A stretch of DNA of 64,000 bases, from contig CAVPSQ010000010.1 in assembly GCA_963708455.1 (NCBI GenBank), forward strand, positions 1,302,001 through 1,366,000. Reading direction: 5' to 3'. Under the pieces are notes generated by a model that was given only the letters and a program-made list of their open reading frames with translations, ran no database searches and was not told where the DNA came from. Positions 29,046-37,085 of this stretch are shown in pieces. Within the stretch, counting starts at the first letter, position 1; each line of letters starts with the position of its first letter. This stretch comes from CAIMUS01 sp963708455 (GTDB lineage: Bacteria; Pseudomonadota; Gammaproteobacteria; Competibacterales; Competibacteraceae). A program made the position numbers and the translations under genes.

Positions 29046-29327
29046 ATGAACATTGTTCTTAGCCCCGACGCACAGGCCAAGGCTCAACAAATTCCTGATT
29101 TTATTGAACGGCTGGAGCGTTTTATCAACGATCAATACCGGATGGAGCAATGGCGGCGGCAACGGTTGACCGTCATCCAGACCGCTATATCTACCGAGAC
29201 TGAGACCGGTTTGGCTTGCCAGGAGGGGCACTGGGTGGCGACGGGCGAGTTGCCTGCGGATTTTGACTTGGAACGCTTCATTCAAGAGCAACGCAAAATG
29301 CGCATTGACCAGGTTGCTGGCCCATGA
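29046..29327 (+). CDS. Antitoxin-like small protein of a PIN module
   Basis: A 93-residue acidic protein (MNIVLSPDAQAKAQQIPDFI ... LPADFDLERFIQEQRKMRID). It is not assigned to a named antitoxin family, but its stop overlaps the ATG of a PIN-domain gene as ATGA, the usual arrangement of a VapBC-like pair. GCGAGGTATC lies just before the ATG at 29046. The partner toxin is truncated, so this is probably an orphan antitoxin now. Confidence 0.55.
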   Translation: MNIVLSPDAQAKAQQIPDFIERLERFINDQYRMEQWRRQRLTVIQTAISTETETGLACQEGHWVATGELPADFDLERFIQEQRKMRIDQVAGP

Positions 29328-29521
29328 ATGCCGTTTTGTTCGACACGTCGGTGCTGGTTCCTTACTGCGTCGCTGCGCATCCGCATCGAGCGCGGGCGCT
29401 GGCTATTGTTGCGGAATCCACGCAGTCCGGCCTTGAATGCTGGATAGCACTGCATTCGCTTGCGGAAACCTTTGCGGTACTCAGCGCCATGCCCCTAAAC
29501 CCGCGCCTTGCCCCGGATTAG
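29324..29521 (+). pseudogene. PIN-domain toxin, C-terminally truncated
   Basis: Begins as a PIN nuclease, MNAVLFDTSVLVPYCVAAHP, with the first catalytic Asp, and reaches the middle helix (ALHSLAETFAVLSAMPLNPR, second acidic residue Glu) but stops after 65 residues; complete PIN toxins have about 130-150 and two further acidic residues. Immediately after the stop the sequence is the 3' part of a sulfatase gene, so a deletion or recombination joint lies near 29521-29545. A functional ribonuclease is unlikely. Confidence 0.62.
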
Positions 29522-29539
29522 GCCCTGTTGTTGATCGAA

Positions 29540-29901
29540 ATGGCGGGCCTGCGCTTGGGGCCGTCAGGGTTGACGACTTCAAGTTCATCTTCATCCAGCA
29601 GCCGGGCGGTTGGCCCGGCCAGAAGGTTCAAACCGACATGCCCATTCTCGTGAACCTCCGCCAGGACCCGTTCGAGCGCACCCCAATGCTGCTCGGCGAA
29701 ACCTCCGCGACCGGCGCCTGGGGCTACGGCAATGATTTCTTCGGCCGCGAAGCCTGGCGCTTCGTCGCTGTTCAGCAGGCAGTCATGAAACTGGCCCTGA
29801 CGGCGATTGATTACCCGCCAATGCAGGACCCGGCTTCCTTCAACCTCGATGCGGTGAAGAGGCAGGTTGAGGCGATGATCAAGGCCCACGAGGGCAAGTA
29901 A
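29540..29901 (+). pseudogene. C-terminal fragment of a second arylsulfatase
   Basis: The frame from about 29540 reads LGAVRVDDFKFIFIQQPGGW, VNLRQDPFERTP, FFGREAWRFVAVQQAVMKLA, PPMQDPASFNLDAVKRQVEA, the standard last 115 residues of arylsulfatases such as the one at 22673-24621. The catalytic three-quarters of the gene, with its start and formylglycine motif, is missing and replaced by the TA module. A hairpin follows the stop. Confidence 0.72.
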
Positions 29902-29912
29902 CAGCGTTCGCC

Positions 29913-29934
29913 GGACGGCCCGAAAGGGCCGCCC
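29913..29934 (+). terminator. Hairpin after the sulfatase fragment
   Basis: GGACGGCCC GAAA GGGCCGCCC forms a stable stem with a GAAA tetraloop, followed by TTCTAC. It resembles the hairpin after the first sulfatase gene in position. Confidence 0.5.
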
Positions 29935-30131
29935 TTCTACTAAGAGGCGGTATAAGAACTAATCTATTAATTGTATTAACTATTTGCATGAACTGATTGG
30001 CGAGCGGCAGCAACAATCATCGCCCGCAAGCGAACTCGTACAGGTAAAATGCTGACTTTAAAAGCAGTCGTTTTTACACAGCTTCTGTAACAACGATTCA
30101 ACCCTGACAACCTGCATTGAGGATACGAATC

Positions 30132-30692
30132 ATGCTGAACCCACTAAGAAGTAAACTGCTGGCGGCCCCCCTGTTTGCACTCCTGCTGTTGGTGGGGTGC
30201 GTGTCGCAGTCTCAGTATAACCAGGAGGCTCAACTGGCTGCTCTCTATCAGCAGCTCAACCAGAGCCTGCAGACCGAGGTGAACGCGGACCAGGCTGAGA
30301 TCACGCAATTGCAGGGAAAGCTGAAGGTAACGCTCCTGAATGAGATCCTGTTCCCCGAGGGTGGCTGGCAGCTCAACCAGCGGGGCGAGCAGACGCTCAA
30401 CAAGATTGCGCCCACGCTAAAGACCCTGACGCAGACACGGATTGTGGTGGATGGCTACACCGACAACCTGCCGATCGGACCGGAGCTGAAGGCGCGGTTC
30501 CCCTCGAATTGGCAACTGTCGGCGGCGCGGGCCACCGGCGTGGTGCAGTACCTGCAGTCGCAGGGCGTCAACCCCAACCTGATGTCGGCCCAGGGCTATG
30601 GGGACACGCACCCCATCGCCTCCAACGACACACCGCAGGGCCGGGCGAAGAACCGGCGGATCGAGCTTACGCTGGTGGGCCCGGGTAACTGA
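30132..30692 (+). CDS. OmpA-family peptidoglycan-binding lipoprotein
   Basis: Lipoprotein signal with lipobox LLLVGC (about residue 23), then a short coiled segment (EAQLAALYQQLNQSLQTEVN, ADQAEITQLQGKL) and an OmpA/MotB C-terminal domain: LFPEGGWQLNQRGEQTLNKI, VVDGYTDNLPIG, LSAARATGVVQYL, MSAQGYGDTHPIASN, GRAKNRRIEL. These are the diaminopimelate-binding residues of the family. It should anchor the outer membrane to peptidoglycan. GAGGATAC precedes the ATG at 30132. It lies 17 nt before the sulfatase maturase gene. Confidence 0.85.
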   Translation: MLNPLRSKLLAAPLFALLLLVGCVSQSQYNQEAQLAALYQQLNQSLQTEVNADQAEITQLQGKLKVTLLNEILFPEGGWQLNQRGEQTLNKIAPTLKTLTQTRIVVDGYTDNLPIGPELKARFPSNWQLSAARATGVVQYLQSQGVNPNLMSAQGYGDTHPIASNDTPQGRAKNRRIELTLVGPGN

Positions 30693-30709
30693 GCGGCACA
30701 GCGAAGGCC

Positions 30710-31972
30710 ATGATGACCGATAAATACCATGCGCCCCAACAGCTTGGGGCGCGGGCCACCCGGCGGTTCCACGCCATGATCAAGCCCGCCGGATCCACCT
30801 GCAACCTGGATTGCGCGTACTGTTTCTATTTAAGCAAGGAGCACCTGCCCCAGGGTCCCGGCCGCGGCCGCATGGACGATGCAACCCTGGAACTGTTCAT
30901 CCAGCAGTATATCCAGGGCGTCACCGGCCCGGAGGTGGTGTTTTCCTGGCAGGGCGGGGAACCGATGCTGCGCGGGCTGGACTTTTTCCGCAAGGTGGTG
31001 GCGCTCGAGAAAAAGTACGCCAAGCCCGGCCAGCGCATCGAGAACGATCTGCAAACCAACGGGGTGCTGTTGAACGACGAGTGGGCCCGGTTTCTCAAGG
31101 AAAACCGCTTTCTGGTGGGACTCAGCATCGACGGCCCGCGCGAACTACACGACCGGTTCCGGGTGACCAAAGGCGGCGCACCGACCTTCGACCAGGTGGT
31201 GGCCGCCGCGAAACTGTTGAAGCGCTTCGGTGTGCCGTTTAACACCCTGACCTGCGTGCACCGCTTCAACGCCTCGCGCCCGCTGGACGTGTACCGGTTT
31301 CTCCGGCGCGAACTGGGTTCCACGTTCCTGCAGTTCATCCCGATCGTGCAGATCAAGGATTTTGAAACGACCGCCCCGCAGACCTGGGACCCCGCCCGGC
31401 TGCCGGTGCTGGGCAGTCCCGAAGCCAGGCCGGGGCACCCGAATGCGGTGGTCACCGAGTGGTCGGTGGATCCCGAGGAGTACGGCACCTTTCTCTGCAA
31501 GGTGTTCGATGAGTGGTATCGGAAAGATTTAGGCAAGGTGCTGGTCAATCATTTCGAGACGCTGGTGGCGCAACATCTGGGGCTGCCGGCGCAGAATTGC
31601 ATCCAGCACGAATTCTGCGGCAAGGGCGTGGCAGTGGAGCACGACGGCAGCGTTTACTCGTGCGACCATTACGTCTATCCCGAGTATCGGTTGGGAAATA
31701 TCCGGGAACAACCGCTAGCCGATCTGGTATTTTCACCCACGCAGGTCAAATTCGGCTACGCCAAATCCGAGACGCTCCCCCGGTATTGCCGGGAGTGCGC
31801 GTATCTGCGCGATTGCTGGGGGGAATGCCCGAAGAACCGCCTGATTCGCACCCCGGACGGGGAGCCGGGCTTGAATTACCTGTGCGCGGGGTTCAAGCGC
31901 TTCTTCCAACACGCCCTTCCCACCGTGGATCGGATCGCCGCGGTATTGCGGAAAGACGCTCCGATACGCTGA
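30710..31972 (+). CDS. Radical-SAM anaerobic-type sulfatase-maturating enzyme (anSME)
   Basis: Oxidises the active-site Cys or Ser of sulfatases to formylglycine using S-adenosylmethionine and iron-sulfur clusters, without oxygen. The radical-SAM motif CNLDCAYC lies near residue 30 with the family tail FYLSKE; FSWQGGEPMLRGLDF follows. The C-terminal SPASM region carries the two auxiliary-cluster cysteine groups (FCGKGVAVEHDGSVYSCDHY, then CRECAYLRDCWGECPKNR). 420 residues is normal. It fits the sulfatase gene and sulfatase fragment 1-8 kb upstream and is probably their maturase. Substrate class (Cys or Ser type) is not fixed, but the nearby sulfatase has Cys. Confidence 0.92.
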   Translation: MMTDKYHAPQQLGARATRRFHAMIKPAGSTCNLDCAYCFYLSKEHLPQGPGRGRMDDATLELFIQQYIQGVTGPEVVFSWQGGEPMLRGLDFFRKVVALEKKYAKPGQRIENDLQTNGVLLNDEWARFLKENRFLVGLSIDGPRELHDRFRVTKGGAPTFDQVVAAAKLLKRFGVPFNTLTCVHRFNASRPLDVYRFLRRELGSTFLQFIPIVQIKDFETTAPQTWDPARLPVLGSPEARPGHPNAVVTEWSVDPEEYGTFLCKVFDEWYRKDLGKVLVNHFETLVAQHLGLPAQNCIQHEFCGKGVAVEHDGSVYSCDHYVYPEYRLGNIREQPLADLVFSPTQVKFGYAKSETLPRYCRECAYLRDCWGECPKNRLIRTPDGEPGLNYLCAGFKRFFQHALPTVDRIAAVLRKDAPIR

Positions 31973-31980
31973 TAAGATCT

Positions 31981-32610
31981 ATGTTGACTTCACTGATGCA
32001 GCAACACCTGCAAGCGATTGTCACCGTGCTTTCTCTGGTTAATCCACTGATGTGTGGAGCTCTATTCGCGCGAATCGAAGGCGAACAATCCCGCAATACC
32101 CAGCTAGCCGACGCGGCAAAGGCGGTGCTGGCAGTGCTGGTCATTCTCGTGCTGGCAGCACTCTTCGGAACCAAAGTCCTGCACCTGTTCGGCGTGTCTT
32201 TGGATGCATTTTCCGTAGCCGGCGGCGGTGTGTTGTCCTGGATCGGATTTTCCATGTTGAGTGGCAACCCGACCATGGACAAACCCTCAAGCAATGACGG
32301 CGCAAAAGATAAAAGGTCGCTCACCCCACTGATTCTCTTTGCCGCCAGTCCCGGCACGATGACCGGGGTCATCACCTTGGCCGTCGCCCATGGCCCGCTC
32401 GGATTTCCGGTCACCGCGCTGGTGGCCATCGTCGTGGCGGTGCTGGTCATGGGGATTGTGCTCCTGCTCGTTGCCCGCAGGGGCAGTCCCTCAAACGGCG
32501 GTGGCTTCGTCCGGGATACCGTGACCCGTTTCATGGGTTTGATTGTGATCGCGATGGGTATTCAGTTTGCTCTTTCGGGCCTGCGCGCATTCATGATTGG
32601 AAGCGAATGA
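31981..32610 (+). CDS. MarC-family integral membrane protein
   Basis: A 209-residue inner-membrane protein with about six spans (IVTVLSLVNPLMCGALFARI, AVLAVLVILVLAALFGTKVL, VAGGGVLSWIGFSML, TGVITLAVAHGPLG, LVAIVVAVLVMGIVLLLVAR, FMGLIVIAMGIQFALSG). The order and the NP and ASPG motifs (LILFAASPGTMTG) are those of MarC/UPF0056. The family's transport role is not established; the name comes from the marRAB locus but MarC is not an antibiotic-resistance determinant. A diverged partial copy of its middle lies at 34789-34965. Confidence 0.83.
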   Translation: MLTSLMQQHLQAIVTVLSLVNPLMCGALFARIEGEQSRNTQLADAAKAVLAVLVILVLAALFGTKVLHLFGVSLDAFSVAGGGVLSWIGFSMLSGNPTMDKPSSNDGAKDKRSLTPLILFAASPGTMTGVITLAVAHGPLGFPVTALVAIVVAVLVMGIVLLLVARRGSPSNGGGFVRDTVTRFMGLIVIAMGIQFALSGLRAFMIGSE

Positions 32611-32672
32611 TGCATTAGGTGATTTCTGGCAAAGGCTATACCGGCAAGTAGGGCATAGGTGGTGGGCATGAA

Positions 32673-32721
32673 TTCCCCTCTTTGGATAAGGAGGGGTGGC
32701 GCGCAGCGCCGGGGTGGTTCG
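32673..32721 (+). repeat. Dispersed palindromic repeat, copy 1
   Basis: CCCCTCTTTGGATAAGGAGGGG (self-complementary ends) is followed by TGGCGCGCAGCGCCGGGG and TGGTTCG. The same unit occurs inverted at 56487-56535, 56538-56585 and 61980-62030. This copy supplies the first codons (DKEGWRAAPGWF) of the truncated antiporter frame. Confidence 0.75.
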
Positions 32722-33629
32722 ATCTTGCGGACTTGACCCCCCCCCTTTCGGTGGGGCTGGGGCTCGCCGCCGCGGGTCTTCTCTACGTTATGCCCGTCGT
32801 GCATGCCCCGATCATGGTCGCGTTCGCACTGATCACGACGGCCCTCGGAACGCTGTTGCCCGTCTTTCGCGATTCCGGTCAGCTCGGCACCCCGTTCGGG
32901 CGACTGTTCCTGGCCGCGGGTACGGTCGGTGAGGTCGGACCCATTGTCGCGATCTCCTTGGCGCTGTCCCACGAGTACAACACATGGCAGGAGCTTGGGC
33001 TCCTGCTGGCCTTCCTGGCGGTCGTTGCCATAGCGGCCGCCATTGGCCTGGGGGTCAGGCCGCCGAAGGTACTGGCGTTGCTCGGCCGCACCATGAGGTC
33101 GAGCACGCAGTTGCCGGTGCGCATGGCGCTGTTGATCCTGGCCGCCTTCTTCGTGCTGTCCGAGAAATTCGGCCTCGAAAATATCCTCGGCGCCTTCGCG
33201 GCGGGGATGGTCGTGGGGCTGGCCACCCGTGGCGAGGTGGGCGAGCCGTTGCGCGAAAAGATCGATGCCGTGTGCTTTGGCTGGTTCATGCCCTTCTTCT
33301 TCGTCGGCATGGGCATCAAATTCAATTTCGATGCGCTCGTGCAAAGCGTGACGACTCTGCTCCTGGTGCCCACATTCGGCGGACTGTTTCTGCTGGTGCG
33401 CGGCCTGCCGGTGTTCCTCTATCGCCACGACCTCGCACGTGGGGAGCGGCTGCCGTTCGCACTCTTCGCCGCAGTGCCGTCGTTGTCGCTGGTGGTCGTC
33501 ATCACCGAGATCGGGCTTCGGACGCACCGCATGAGTCCCGACATCGCGGCCGCTCTCGTCGGAGCCGGGGTGCTCGCTGTGCTGCTGTTTCCAACGATTG
33601 CCGGGGCGCTGTGTTCCAAGCGGGGATGA
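32682..33629 (+). pseudogene. Cation:proton antiporter (CPA2/KefB-like), N-terminally truncated
   Basis: About nine hydrophobic spans with CPA2 features: ALITTALGTLLPVFRDSGQL, LAAGTVGEVGPIVAISLAL, LLILAAFFVLSEKFGLENIL, GAFAAGMVVGL, FGWFMPFFFVGMGIKFNFDA, FALFAAVPSLSLVVVITEIG. Complete exchangers begin with three or four more spans. Here the frame starts inside the dispersed repeat at 32673-32721, so the 5' end was lost when the repeat arrived or by recombination through it. There is no ribosome-binding site at 32682; initiation at an internal methionine (about 32790) is possible but the pore would be incomplete. Confidence 0.6.
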
Positions 33630-33726
33630 AACGCCCACTGTTACCCGGCCTGGAAAGTCAGGTACACCACCATGGCGACTGGGTATTAGCTGTAACCCAT
33701 TGAATTGCTACAAAGGAGATTGAACA

Positions 33727-34266
33727 GTGAACGAAGAAAAACACCAGCGGCGTCACCGTGCCCATATAGCCAGCCTCGTACCAGGGCGACTCCGTATCAA
33801 GCTGCACCCGACCAGCCGGGACCCGCAGACGATGCAGGGACTCAAGGGCAGTCTTGAGTCTCAGGAAGGAATTCATAACGTCAGAGTAAACCCGGCAAGA
33901 GGGAGTGTCACCGTCCAATACGACCACGAGCGCCACAGTACCGCCGGGATGCTGCGCCTGCTCGAGGATCTCGATGTCGTGGTCGAGTCACTCGGGCATT
34001 TGCCAACCGTTGAAGGCCAGGAGAGTGAGGGCGGGGATCGCCTGGAGACAAAGGGCTTCCTGGCCGCCGTTGACGATCTCAATCGGCTCATCTACGAGAC
34101 GGCGGGTATCCCCATTGACCTGAAGCTTGCGCTACCGCTCGTCTTTGTTGGCGCCGGACTCTGGTCCATTGGCAAGAAGGGACTCATGATTGAAAGCGTT
34201 CCTGGGTGGCTGTTTCTGTGGTTTGCGTTCGACATGCTGGTGAAATTACATCCGACTGATCGCTAG
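33727..34266 (+). CDS. HMA-like metal-binding-fold membrane protein
   Basis: A 179-residue protein with a ferredoxin-like heavy-metal-associated fold at the N-terminus (HIASLVPGRLRIKLHP ... VRVNPARGSVTVQYDHE) and one hydrophobic segment near the C-terminus (LALPLVFVGAGLWSIG, PGWLFLWFAFDML). The CXXC metal motif of true HMA domains is absent, as in the HMA2 (PF19991-type) group, so metal binding is doubtful. The start is GTG at 33727 with a strong AAAGGAGAT 6 nt upstream. Neighbours give no clear role. Confidence 0.7.
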   Translation: MNEEKHQRRHRAHIASLVPGRLRIKLHPTSRDPQTMQGLKGSLESQEGIHNVRVNPARGSVTVQYDHERHSTAGMLRLLEDLDVVVESLGHLPTVEGQESEGGDRLETKGFLAAVDDLNRLIYETAGIPIDLKLALPLVFVGAGLWSIGKKGLMIESVPGWLFLWFAFDMLVKLHPTDR

Positions 34267-34332
34267 AAAGCATGGCCGACCTGCCGGAGATCACCGCCAG
34301 CAGCTACTTTCTGCCGGAAGTGTTCTACCTGC

Positions 34333-34365
34333 GCGGAAGACGTCGAGATCGTTGACTACCACTGA
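34333..34365 (+). pseudogene. HigB toxin remnant (last ten codons)
   Basis: AEDVEIVDYH followed by TGA matches the usual C-terminus of HigB toxins and sits 12 nt before higA, exactly where HigB should end. The preceding bases (from ATG 34272, MADLPEITASSYFLPEVF) belong to an unrelated, unidentified fragment, so the toxin was removed by a deletion. Confidence 0.45.
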
Positions 34366-34377
34366 CGGAGAACTGCG

Positions 34378-34677
34378 ATGACCAAAAACGGCATGCGGCC
34401 GGTTCATCCCGGCGAAGTATTGCGAGAGGATTTTCTGGTTCCGCTCGGTTTAAGCGCCAATGCGCTGGCGAAGGCCCTGAACGTGCCTGCTCCGCGCATC
34501 AACGACATCGTTCGCGAGCGGCGTGGTGTCAGCGCCGATACTGCCATGCGGCTTGCGCGCTACTTTGGTGGCGATGCGCGCTCGTGGCTGAACCTCCAAA
34601 CCGCATATGACCTGCGAGTTGCCGAGATCGAAAATGCGAAGCGCATCGAGCGGGAGATCGCTCCGGCGACAACGTGA
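34378..34677 (+). CDS. higA: HigA-family antitoxin
   Basis: A 99-residue helix-turn-helix XRE-type antitoxin: MRPVHPGEVLREDFLVPLGL, SANALAKALNVPAPRINDIV, RRGVSADTAMRLARYFGGDA, WLNLQTAYDLRVAE. This is the complete HigA/VapI (PF01381-type) pattern. It normally neutralises HigB and represses the operon. GGAG lies 6-7 nt upstream of the ATG. The HigB partner is reduced to a C-terminal stub, so HigA is an orphan, possibly retained as an anti-addiction factor or regulator. Confidence 0.88.
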   Translation: MTKNGMRPVHPGEVLREDFLVPLGLSANALAKALNVPAPRINDIVRERRGVSADTAMRLARYFGGDARSWLNLQTAYDLRVAEIENAKRIEREIAPATT

Positions 34678-34788
34678 ACGCGTGAGCCAGTCGCTCAGGA
34701 AGCGATAGGCGATCGCTTCTGGGTCTATGCGCTCGTATGACGCGCGCACCGATGAGTTCTCGAAGATCGGCCAGGGCCTACGGCACCC

Positions 34789-34965
34789 TTCGGAGCCACA
34801 GTCCTGAACCTGTTCGGCGTGTCTTTGGATGCATTCTCCGTAGCCGGCGGCGGTGTGTTGTCCTGGATCGGATTTTCGATGTTAAGTGGCGCCCCGACCA
34901 TGGACAAAACCTCGAGCAATGACGGCGCAAAAGACAAAAGGTCGCTCACCCCACTGAGCGCACTG
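34789..34965 (+). pseudogene. Partial duplicate of the MarC-family gene
   Basis: About 175 bp match 32162-32332 of the MarC gene with only scattered changes (LFGVSLDAFSVAGGGVLSWI, then SNDGAKDKRSLTPL). It lacks the start and the last three spans and runs into unrelated sequence at LSALSPLN. It lies between higA and the ISL3 element, about 2.6 kb from its parent. Confidence 0.8.
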
Positions 34966-35027
34966 AGCCCGCTAAATTCCATATTGACGAGAAGAAGACA
35001 TAATCACGGCCACTGCCAAGAAAAAAC

Positions 35028-36413
35028 GGCTCTCTGGTATCTTGCGGGGTAATCAATTATAATATAAACAACAAGTTATGACCTACGGTGCAGATTCAAG
35101 TTAAGAGGTAATGAAATGCTTATGGATCGTTTTGAAATTCCATTAGACATCGACGATGTCAAAATCGAACGTGTAGAATTCATCAAAAATAATGAAATTA
35201 TTATCACAGTGAAGAGTACATTAGAAGGAACTCATTGCCATCGCTGTGGCAAGAAAATCACGGCGTCTTATGGTTTTGGGAGAGAAATTACGTTGCGTCA
35301 TTTATCGATTTTAGGGAAGCCGACGTATATTCGGATTAAGCCTAAAAGATATCAATGTCCTTATTGCAGAGATCACCCAACGACGACTCAGAAGGTATCG
35401 TGGTATGATACTCGGAGTCCCCATACGAAGGCATATGAGACGCATGTGTTACTCAATTTAGTGAATAGTACAGTGGCCGATGTAAGTATTAAACAGGGAT
35501 TAGGTTATGAAGCGGTGGAGGGAATCATTAATCGGAGGGTGAGTGAGAAAGTGGATTGGAATGAGTTTAAGGAATTAGCGCAGGTAGGGATAGATGAAAT
35601 TGCCTCCAAGAAAGGACATCAGGATTTTTTCACGATTGTAACGACCCGGTTAGCGACCGGGGCAATACGGGTGCTGGGGGTACTGGAAGGTCGTGAGAAA
35701 GCGACGGTAAAGAAATTTTTTTCCACTATTCCCAAGAAGTTACGTAAAACGATTCGAGTGGTTTGTAGCGATATGTACAAGGGTTATATTAACGCGGTGA
35801 AAGAGGTTTTAGGCAAAAAGGTACAGGTGGTAGTGGATCGTTTTCATGTAGCCAAGCTGTACCGAAAAGGGTTGGATGAGTTGCGCAAGAAAGAGCTAAA
35901 ACGCTTAAAGAAAGAGTTACCTAAGGCGGATTATAAAGCGTTCAAAGGGGTGATGTGGTTACTGCGTAAAAATCCAGCGGAGTTGAAACCAGAAGAGTTA
36001 GAAGTGCTAAGCGGTTTGTTCAAGCATACTCCCCTATTAGGATCAGCGTATGTTTTTTGCTATACATTAACCAGTATTTTTGAACTTCCCCTGAGTAAAG
36101 CAGAAGCGAAGCAACGGTTACGGGCGTGGAAGCAGTTGGTCCAGGAGAGTAAGTTAGACTGTTTTGATAGTTTCTTATCAACGTTAGACAAGCAACTGGA
36201 AGAGATTACGAATTATTTTGTCGATCGTAAAAACAGTGGATTTGTCGAAGGATTGAATAATAAAATCAAGGTGATTAAAAGACGTTGCTATGGGATTTTC
36301 AATGTAGATCATTTATTTCAGCGCCTCTTTATCGATCTGACAGGCTATGAAAAATATGCTTAATTATCAATAGCATAAAGCTGGTAACCAGCAACGCGAA
36401 TTACCAGAGAGCC
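35028..36413 (+). mobile_element. ISL3-family insertion sequence with 8-bp target duplication
   Basis: Terminal inverted repeats GGCTCTCTGGTA (35028-35039) and TACCAGAGAGCC (36402-36413) are perfect. Direct repeats GAAAAAAC flank it at 35020-35027 and 36414-36421, the 8-bp duplication typical of ISL3. Length is 1386 bp and it is much more AT-rich than its surroundings. Joining the flanks restores a short lysine-rich frame (ATAKKKPEKAKTEVSKAED) ending at about 36474. Confidence 0.93.
35116..36363 (+). CDS. ISL3-family transposase
   Basis: An intact 415-residue transposase. The N-terminal zinc-binding part shows CHRCGKK and CPYC, followed by the HTH-like segment NSTVADVSIKQGLGYEAVEG, and the DDE nuclease: VGIDEIASKKGHQDF (first Asp), VVCSDMYKGYINAV (second Asp), VVVDRFHVAKLYRKGLDELR (family signature), and KNSGFVEGLNNKIKVIKRRC (Glu). 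Codon use is AT-rich and unlike neighbouring genes, indicating recent arrival from another host. The start codon follows GTTAAGAGGTAATGAA, a good ribosome-binding site. Confidence 0.94.
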   Translation: MLMDRFEIPLDIDDVKIERVEFIKNNEIIITVKSTLEGTHCHRCGKKITASYGFGREITLRHLSILGKPTYIRIKPKRYQCPYCRDHPTTTQKVSWYDTRSPHTKAYETHVLLNLVNSTVADVSIKQGLGYEAVEGIINRRVSEKVDWNEFKELAQVGIDEIASKKGHQDFFTIVTTRLATGAIRVLGVLEGREKATVKKFFSTIPKKLRKTIRVVCSDMYKGYINAVKEVLGKKVQVVVDRFHVAKLYRKGLDELRKKELKRLKKELPKADYKAFKGVMWLLRKNPAELKPEELEVLSGLFKHTPLLGSAYVFCYTLTSIFELPLSKAEAKQRLRAWKQLVQESKLDCFDSFLSTLDKQLEEITNYFVDRKNSGFVEGLNNKIKVIKRRCYGIFNVDHLFQRLFIDLTGYEKYA

Positions 36414-36599
36414 GAAAAAACCTGAGAAGGCTAAGACTGAAGTCAGTAAAGCAGAGGACGTCCCTGTTTTTCGCTAGCGAAATTGCTTTCATGGCGGTCC
36501 AATAATTTAGCGCCATGCCGGTCGTGTTAGGATATTGTTAGGCGGTTGTTAATACATCCATCCAGGCCAATCCAGAAATCATAATTCCCGGAGAGCACA

Positions 36600-37076
36600 G
36601 TGATTAACCTGACAGCGAAAGACCTCATGGTTGCCGAGATCATGGCGGCACGGGCGGACTGGCCGTTGGACCGGCTGGCGGAATTCCTGACCGACAACTA
36701 TATTTCAGGCGCGCCGGTGGTCTCCGAGGAGGAGGAACTGATCGGGGTGGTTTCTCTGACCAATATCGTGCGGCACGACAGCTTTCACGCCCATGACGGG
36801 GGCGACGATATTCCCGACTACTACCTGCGCGGACTGGAGAACCGCTATGCCCGTGAGGAGATCGCCGCCCTGGGCCTGAAGCCGGAACTGGCGGCGACGG
36901 TGCGCGATATCATGACTCCCATGATTTTCGAGGTCGGCGAAGACACGCCCGTGACGGCGGTCGCCGACGTCATGGTGCGGGGGCATATTCACCGTGTCTT
37001 CGTCACCCGCGACCGCAAGATCGTGGGCATCATCACGGCTTTGGATATGCTGCAAGTGATCCGGGATTATGGTTGA
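36600..37076 (+). CDS. CBS-domain pair protein
   Basis: A 158-residue stand-alone protein with two CBS motifs: TAKDLMVAEIMAARADWPLD, NYISGAPVVSEEEELIGVVS in the first and VRDIMTPMIFEVGEDTPVTA, HIHRVFVTRDRKIVGIITAL in the second. Such Bateman modules bind adenine nucleotides and act as energy or redox sensors. The start is GTG at 36600 behind CCGGAGAGCACA. The stop lies 10 nt from the convergent spoVR-family gene. The partner it regulates is not evident. Confidence 0.87.
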   Translation: MINLTAKDLMVAEIMAARADWPLDRLAEFLTDNYISGAPVVSEEEELIGVVSLTNIVRHDSFHAHDGGDDIPDYYLRGLENRYAREEIAALGLKPELAATVRDIMTPMIFEVGEDTPVTAVADVMVRGHIHRVFVTRDRKIVGIITALDMLQVIRDYG

Positions 37077-37085
37077 AGCGACGGG

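Noticed and set aside
34272..34355. ORF MADLPEITASSYFLPEVF between the HMA-like gene and higA
   Set aside because: 28 codons without recognised family; treated as part of the recombination joint in front of higA.
18844..36421. Composite transposon spanning the accessory region
   Set aside because: The IS elements belong to three different families with unrelated ends, so they cannot mobilise the interval together.
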